Shown here piece after piece: positions 58,246 to 64,000 of a stretch of DNA of 64,000 nucleotides (the stretch's first letter is position 1; each line of letters begins with the position of its first letter). A program made the translations under genes and the position numbers. The notes beneath the pieces are model-generated. The model had not been told where the DNA came from, did not search any database, and saw only the letters and a program-made list of their open reading frames with translations. Source of the DNA: Dipteris shenzhenensis (lineage: Eukaryota > Polypodiophyta > Polypodiopsida > Gleicheniales); NCBI GenBank assembly GCA_047967505.1, contig CM106539.1. The stretch is one strand, 5' to 3'.

Positions 58246-60550
58246 ATATTGGTGGTGTGCGACTATGTCATCCACAATCGTATCTTCACTTGCAAATGTT
58301 TCACCCACCAAATGGCTACCACTCTTTCCACTCTCGACCCTCTGCACTTTCCAATCTGTCTTTGAGGGTCACCTAGGAAGTGGTTGTGCATTCGAGTACA
58401 TGAACCCATGTACTCTTTGTGGTAGATGTTACATCTCGACTTTGTGGCACTTAGGAGCATAACATAATCACATGCATCAAAACAACCATTTCACTCAGCC
58501 TTATTCTGCCAACATTCTATAAGTGTGCTAGACCTTGAGATAGAGCAACCATCCAATCGTCTTGCCCCCTCCAGACATAATTGGATGGTTATAGACATGG
58601 TTTAATCTGCCTGTGGACATAGGCATGGGATGGCAAATTGCTCTTTCCCACATCCCAACTCTCTCTCTTGAGTAAGCATCTATCTCCACTATGATCATTC
58701 GCAACATCATGCTTTATACATGAACGTCCACATTTCACATATGCTTATAGTGCAGTAGCTAGCAATGCTTACATCTACATAACAGTTCTCTCACGCACAA
58801 TGACTACGTTCCAACCATATGGCACAACTATTTCAAAGATTTGGAAGCATTTGGTCACATTACAAATAGTCTTAAATATTCGGACTCAACTCATGTATCA
58901 ACAAACAAGGTACGTATGAACCTATCAATTGATTTGCAATTCCCATAGTCCAAATCATTGTCACATTATTTTTTGCACATGTTAAACGTTCACTCATTTA
59001 CATCTTCGGGCTCTGCATGGGGTACTCTACTTTCAGCATGGTTAACGCCTCATAGGATGGCAGCAACAAATTCAACACTTGGTCCCTCGTGACATCTCTT
59101 TATTTATTTTTCTTCATCGCTCATCATTTAATGTTTTGTATTATTCTCAACATTTGGTTACAAAAATTGCACATCCACTTCTGATGACCTAACATTGTAA
59201 CAAAATCCTACGGTTTCAAAAGATTTTGCCCTCATCCATGAGCCTCATTCAGCGGTTGATGTTGTCCTACCCTATCTTCTCTCTCGACCATGATTGTTGT
59301 AAAAGAGAGAAACAATCTCAGATCATTAATATCATGTTTTCAGCAATTCAAGACCATGTCCTTAATATGTCCTCGAAAAACAATATAAGTGTTCTAGACC
59401 TCGAGACAAAGAAACCATCCAATCGTCTTGCCCCCTCCCGACATAATCGAATGGTTATAGACATGGTAATCTGCCTATGGAAATAGGTATGGGCAACTGG
59501 TACCGGTAAGAAATCGTGACTAGACCAGTTCAAATTGCTTCGAGGAGCCCCAAAAACATTTGAAATGTTTTAATTCGCCAATTTAGAATGCCCATTTTAA
59601 ATCCCTCCCAAATGCCTGATGAAATCTATTGGTGGAATAGGTATGCGAACCTCTTCAAGGTGTCGCTCCTCCTTAAAGAGGGGCGATAATTTGCAAGAGG
59701 AAGGCAAATCAATTTCCCTACAATTTCCTAGATTTGAGAATCTGGGGCATTGCGTGACTGCTTTCTAAGAGAGGAGGCATATATGCAACAGCCAATTAGC
59801 TTCAAAGAAGGAAATGATCTAGCATGCAAAGTGAAAAAGCATCTATATGGCATGGTATTTTAAAATAGACACTTCATCTTAACGGGATTTGTGAGATACA
59901 TGGGCCATCCAAACATCTAGGGATTTTTGTCCATGATATGATTCATATAGCTTACTCATGACTTAGCTTAGTGCAATGCAAAACGAAGGAGTTTGAAGAT
60001 TGAAATGAAGTACGTAGGCAACTTTTGAGGAGTTGTTTGGAGAGTAGAAGGAGCACATCGTCAAGAGTGCTATGTGGAGCTCATAGATGAAAATGACGGA
60101 TTTGGATGCATCTTGGCTTGCCTACGCAATTATTACAACGTAGAGGGCAAACCCAGCCACATTTGGAAATTGGTAACTTGGTACCCTGCAAGTAGCGCGA
60201 CTCTCTACTTGGAAGTTGGTAACTTGGTACCTTACAAGTAGCAAGTAGCTGATCAGTGAACGCCGAGGCTCCTGGAGCCCATGCCCATGTGCGGACTCAG
60301 CTCGATAATAGCAAGCTATTGCAGTACGTTTGCACTTCCCGGCTGCCGGCTCCGCAGCCTGAATAATACCACGGTCTTTTAAAATCCTTCCGTTTGCCGC
60401 CGGCCGTCAAAAGTCTAAAACTCCAGACATGGAAGCCATGTCATTAATCTCCACCGCAGCACCGTCACGTAGAACTAAATGCGTCAACCAGGGAAACTGT
60501 CGTCTTAATAAACGGGTCAGCGTGGTAGCTGTGCAGCGCAGCGTCTGATC
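58246..60550. other. Intergenic; one duplicated segment
   Basis: No gene recognised. 58523-58640 is repeated at 59388-59500 (core CCATCCAATCGTCTTGCCCC). The last ~250 bp become more GC-rich before the cyclase gene. Confidence 0.55.
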
Positions 60551-60666
60551 TCTCTTTTAATAGTCCTAGCCCTTCACTCTCGATGTGCAAGCCCCCTTCG
60601 CTCCAACCTCGTTATACTACCGATCAAACTCAACGCACTGTCCTATCTCTGAATCTCTTTAGCACG
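60551..60666 (+). promoter_or_regulatory. Putative core promoter and leader of the cyclase
   Basis: A TATA-like TTTTAATAG at 60555-60563 would put the transcription start near 60590. That leaves the in-frame ATG at 60583 too close to be used and favours the ATG at 60667. Confidence 0.3.
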
Positions 60667-62667
60667 ATGCGTCCCTATAATCAGGACCTTTCCTTCAACC
60701 CCGAGGCGGTTCCAGCAGCAGGAAGTGGACCTGGACTTTCACTGGACGCAGCTATCAAGCGCAGCCAAGAATTTCTTCTCTCCATGCAGTTCCCCGAAGG
60801 CTACTGGTGGGCAGAGCTGGAGAGCAACGTTGCCATCACAGCAGAAGCGGTCCTCATGTACAAGGTGCTGCGCATAGATGATTCGTATCCTTTGCAGAAA
60901 GTGGAAAAATACATCCGGAAAAGGCAGCAAGGCAATGGTAGTTGGGAACTATACTACGGAGATGGTGGCGAGTTGAGCGTCACCGTAGAGACGTACTTAG
61001 CGCTTCGCCTGATGAATGTTCCGACATCCGATCCAGCCCTCGAGAGAGCACGTGGTTTCATTCTCCAGCGTGGTGGTATCAGCAAAGCGCGCGTTTTCAC
61101 TCAGCTGCATCTTGCACTGATCGGTTGCTACGACTGGCGTGGTATCCCTTCCCTCCCTATCTGGTTCATGCTCCTGCCTAACTGGTTCGTGACAACCATT
61201 TATGAAATGTCTAGCTGGGCGCGGGGTTGCACCGTACCTCTAATGATTGTCTTCGATCGGAAGCCCGTGTTCTCGACCAATCCCGCAATCTCTCTTGACG
61301 AGTTATATGTGGAGGGAAGGAAACACGCCAAGCTTGTGCCGCCGTTTCGGGGTGACTGGACGGATGGTTTCATCGTTCTCGATTTTGCTTTTAAGCTAGC
61401 GGAGAAATTGAAGCTGGTGCCGTTCCGACATACGGCACTGAAAGCAGCAGAGAAATGGGTGATCGAGCGGCAAGAGGAGACGGGTGATTGGGCTGGAATA
61501 TTTCCAGCTATGAGCTATTCCTTGTGGGCCTTAATCACGCTGGGTTACAGCGTTTCAGATCCTATAATTCACCGTGGCCTTGAAGCGCTTCGAGCCTTTT
61601 CCCTAGAGACTGAAGACGAGTACTGGGTGCAATCCTGCATATCTCCCGTCTGGGATACTGCCTTGGTCATGCGTTCTCTGGTGGATTCAGGCCTTCCCCC
61701 CGATCATCCAGCTCTACAACGAGCTGGAAACTGGCTGTTGCGGAAGCAGATCCTGCAGGAGGGCGATTGGGCGGTCAAGAACAAAGGTGGCAGGGCTGGA
61801 GGCTGGGCCTTTGAATTTCAGAACCGCTGGTATCCAGACGTAGACGACACTGCTGTTGTCGTGATGGCTCTCAGAGCCGTACACCTTCCCAACGAGGCCC
61901 TCAAGAAAGAGTCTATAATACGGGCTGTGGAATGGATTAATAGCATGCAATGCAAAGCCGGAGGTTGGGGAGCTTTCGACAAAGACAACGATCAGAATTG
62001 GCTGAATGCGACTCCATACGGCGATCTAAAGGCGATGATCGACCCCAACACGTCCGACGTTACAGCCAGGGTGATAGAGATGATGGGGAGGCTTCGGAAC
62101 GAGAGTTTCGTCCCCTCGACCCGAGTTAACCGCGGTCTTGCCTTTCTGCGTAAGGAGCAAGAGAAGGAAGGGTGCTGGTTCGGAAGGTGGGGTGTGAACT
62201 ACATCTACGGCACCAGTGGAGTCCTGATCGCGCTTTCAGTGATGGCACCCAGCACCCACGAGGAAGAGATCTCGCGAGGAGCCAGGTGGCTAGTTGAGTC
62301 GCAGAAGAAAAACAAAGTAGCCGATGGAGGATGGGGCGAAAGTTGCGATAGCTACAAGGATCCATCGATGAAAGGTGAGGGGGATGGCAGCACCGCATCA
62401 CAGACTGCATGGGCACTACAGGGTCTTCTGGCTGCTGGAGAAGCTCTGGGCAAGTTCGAGGTAGAGTCCATCGAGAGCGGAATCAAGTATCTTCTCAATA
62501 CTCAACGAGTGGATGGGTCTTGGCATGAGAATTATTTCACGGGCACTGGCTTTCCGTGCCATTTCTACCTCAAGTACCATTACTACGCGCAGCATTTTCC
62601 TCTCAGTGCTTTGGGACGCTATCGTGCTCTTCTTACCAACGGATCAGTTAACCCAACAACAATCTAG
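60667..62667 (+). CDS. Squalene-hopene cyclase-type triterpene synthase (bacterial type, intronless)
   Basis: 666 residues from the ATG at 60667 (694 from 60583). Class II triterpene cyclase that protonates and folds squalene into hopane-type products; a membrane-associated monotopic enzyme. The protonating motif DVDD is at 419-422 (numbering from 60583). QW-type repeats occur near 295-303 (RQEETGDW), 392-397 (LQEGDW), 455-462 (MQCKAGGW), 525-532 (EQEKEGCW), 577-584 (KVADGGW) and 641-647 (QRVDGSW). WFGRWGVNYIYG and the C-terminal YFTGTGFPCHFYLKYHYY are typical of hopene cyclases; DCTAE of oxidosqualene cyclases is absent. Length is close to bacterial enzymes and there are no introns, unlike plant oxidosqualene cyclases. 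Fern cyclases of this type make hopene, hydroxyhopane or fernene-like products; which one cannot be read here. Base composition is visibly richer in GC than its surroundings. Confidence 0.95.
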   Translation: MRPYNQDLSFNPEAVPAAGSGPGLSLDAAIKRSQEFLLSMQFPEGYWWAELESNVAITAEAVLMYKVLRIDDSYPLQKVEKYIRKRQQGNGSWELYYGDGGELSVTVETYLALRLMNVPTSDPALERARGFILQRGGISKARVFTQLHLALIGCYDWRGIPSLPIWFMLLPNWFVTTIYEMSSWARGCTVPLMIVFDRKPVFSTNPAISLDELYVEGRKHAKLVPPFRGDWTDGFIVLDFAFKLAEKLKLVPFRHTALKAAEKWVIERQEETGDWAGIFPAMSYSLWALITLGYSVSDPIIHRGLEALRAFSLETEDEYWVQSCISPVWDTALVMRSLVDSGLPPDHPALQRAGNWLLRKQILQEGDWAVKNKGGRAGGWAFEFQNRWYPDVDDTAVVVMALRAVHLPNEALKKESIIRAVEWINSMQCKAGGWGAFDKDNDQNWLNATPYGDLKAMIDPNTSDVTARVIEMMGRLRNESFVPSTRVNRGLAFLRKEQEKEGCWFGRWGVNYIYGTSGVLIALSVMAPSTHEEEISRGARWLVESQKKNKVADGGWGESCDSYKDPSMKGEGDGSTASQTAWALQGLLAAGEALGKFEVESIESGIKYLLNTQRVDGSWHENYFTGTGFPCHFYLKYHYYAQHFPLSALGRYRALLTNGSVNPTTI

Positions 62668-62992
62668 CACGCTGGCAGAGCAACATGCATCAACATCAAC
62701 TATCACCTTTCACAATTCCGTGTACCAGTTATGTTGATTCACATTTGTGTTTTGGGACGCTATCGTGCTCTTCTTCAAGGCAAGCGCACCTTGCCCACTA
62801 ACTTATCAACAATTAATTAGCAAGCGCCATGCATCATTAACTGTCACTTTTCACAATACTACTAGCAAGCTGGTTGAGCACCATGTATCAATAACTATCA
62901 CCTTTCACAATTCCATGCATTAAAAAAAAAATATATCACCTTTCACGATTCTTTGTACTAGTAATCTTATGTCGATTCACATTTGCGTTTTC
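62610..62992 (+). repeat. Duplicated 3' end of the cyclase gene
   Basis: A 25 bp string from the last codons (62610-62634) recurs exactly at 62751-62775. It is followed by related downstream sequence: ATCACCTTTCACAATTCC-type units at about 62700, 62840, 62898 and 62933, and GATTCACATTTG near 62735 and 62974. The second copy is non-coding. Confidence 0.8.
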
Positions 62993-63248
62993 GCTTAGCA
63001 TTTATATGGAAATATGAAATGACCTTTTCAAGATTGGAATTCTGTGCTTGTGTGAAATGGCATGCCTCTCATCATAACACTATTGTATAGTTCTATGTGA
63101 TATTGCAAGTTTTATGAGAGGGATTTGTCAAAGTTTATTTTTAAAAGCATTATATTAAAACACACAAGGAGGGCTTCACTACCCATTTAATATTTGACAA
63201 GGGTTCCAAATATGCGACTAGAGCCTTCCACTCAACCTCCTCTCGCCC

Positions 63249-63600
63249 TTTTTTTTTTTTGGAGTAAATGCCCACTTATATTAGATGGGGGGCTAGAAAA
63301 CCTAAATACAAAACGAGGCGAGTTATAAAACTTAGCACAAGCTCGTGGCGTACGCTGGGTACATTAAAATACCCAAAGGTATCCATCCTTGCATTATCTT
63401 TGCAATTTCAGATAACAGTCACCCACCACCAAGTCCTACTTTCCAACAATAACACCCACATCCCTGAGACCTACCTTTATGGCTTGTATGATCATGGACT
63501 CTCTATCTCCCGCTATCCCATTACCAAAAAAGATACACCGATTCTCCACAAGTCAAATGGCATCACTACAGGGTATTCATAGGTTTCTAACAAAAATTAA
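63249..63600 (-). mobile_element. Possible LINE 3' end with poly(A)
   Basis: A 12-base T run (63249-63260) is, on the minus strand, an A tail preceded by GTGGGCATTTACTCC, the usual end of plant L1-type LINEs. No reverse transcriptase motif was seen upstream, so this would be a 5'-truncated copy. Confidence 0.4.
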
Positions 63601-64000
63601 ACTTTTTTTACATGGGCGCAAAGCATCGGTAAATTATCAGTATTAGTATTGGTAAATGTTCGCCGATATCAGTGTCGATATATACCGACATTTGTAAAGC
63701 GTCGATACATACCAACATTAGTAACGTCAGTATATACCGATACAATACAAAAGCTTTAAAAAAATTGTGGGGCAGTATAGGCCCGGGCTGGTTTCAGTCC
63801 CATTTATCCCACTATTGTATGTGCTTTATTAGAAGGTGAGAGTTACAACATGCCATTCAAGGTAGGAACATGTAGAATCTCAAATCATGTCTTATTACAA
63901 AATTTCGCTTCTGAAGAGGGTAGTTCAAAATTCGAAGATGAGATGTAAAATGGCAAAATTGTCGAAGGTGTGCTAAATACAAATGGCAAAACTACTATGT
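63601..64000. other. Non-coding, with iterated CGATATATACCGACATT-like motif
   Basis: At least five related units in both spellings lie at 63615-63745 (for example GTCGATATATACCGACATTT and GTCAGTATATACCGATAC). They resemble transposon subterminal repeats. The remainder has no recognised gene. Confidence 0.5.

Noticed and set aside
60583-60666. 28-residue N-terminal extension of the cyclase as a transit peptide
   Set aside because: A TATA-like box sits only ~25 bp upstream of that ATG, and the next Met starts the PYNQDL sequence more typical of the family; the upstream start cannot be fully excluded.

Overview
The window reads as nuclear DNA of a land plant, most likely a fern. The main pointer is an intronless, full-length bacterial-type squalene-hopene cyclase (60667-62667), a family known from fern genomes. 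A spliced plastid-type starch branching enzyme I gene (13167 down to 6598, minus strand) marks the host as a plant. The rest is transposons of many classes, microsatellites and AT-rich filler, as expected of a large, repeat-rich genome. The species cannot be named from sequence alone.

Layout. 1-171: end of an unidentified plus-strand reading frame. 871-5870: an intact Penelope-like retroelement (minus strand) with an N-terminal GIY-YIG endonuclease, a CxC linker and a C-terminal reverse transcriptase, flanked by two ~535 bp direct repeats (pseudo-LTRs). 6598-13167: starch branching enzyme I, eight exons that join in one open frame of 706 codons; the exons for the C-terminal domain were not found, and the Penelope element lies just downstream. 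13831-18397: decayed Ty3/gypsy element (+). 18400-22205: local duplications and a decayed Helitron replicase (-). 22512-23870: exon-like blocks of an unrecognised minus-strand gene. 26480-34430: a LINE (-) split cleanly by a Ty1/copia element (27636-33221) with TG..CA LTRs, a 5 bp target duplication and an initiator-Met tRNA primer site. 36050-37260: LINE relic (+). 38900-41330: gypsy pol relic (-). 44620-58240: a CACTA (En/Spm) cluster with two rearranged copies and a third fragment; the TNP2-like and Transposase_24-like genes are head-to-head around a spacer full of AGACGYG-type repeats. 60667-62667: the cyclase, followed by a partial duplication of its own 3' end. 63249-64000: probable LINE 3' end and a block of iterated motifs.

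Only three loci look intact or nearly so: the Penelope-like ORF, the cyclase and the 706 codons of the branching enzyme. Almost every other long ORF is a shadow or a piece of a dead transposon. The two metabolic genes are unrelated (starch synthesis in plastids; triterpene synthesis from squalene) and show no functional linkage. The most noteworthy points are the permuted-domain Penelope-like element with structured pseudo-LTRs, the divergent CACTA gene pair with its shared motif-rich spacer and internal inversions, and the bacterial-type cyclase with a duplicated 3' end.
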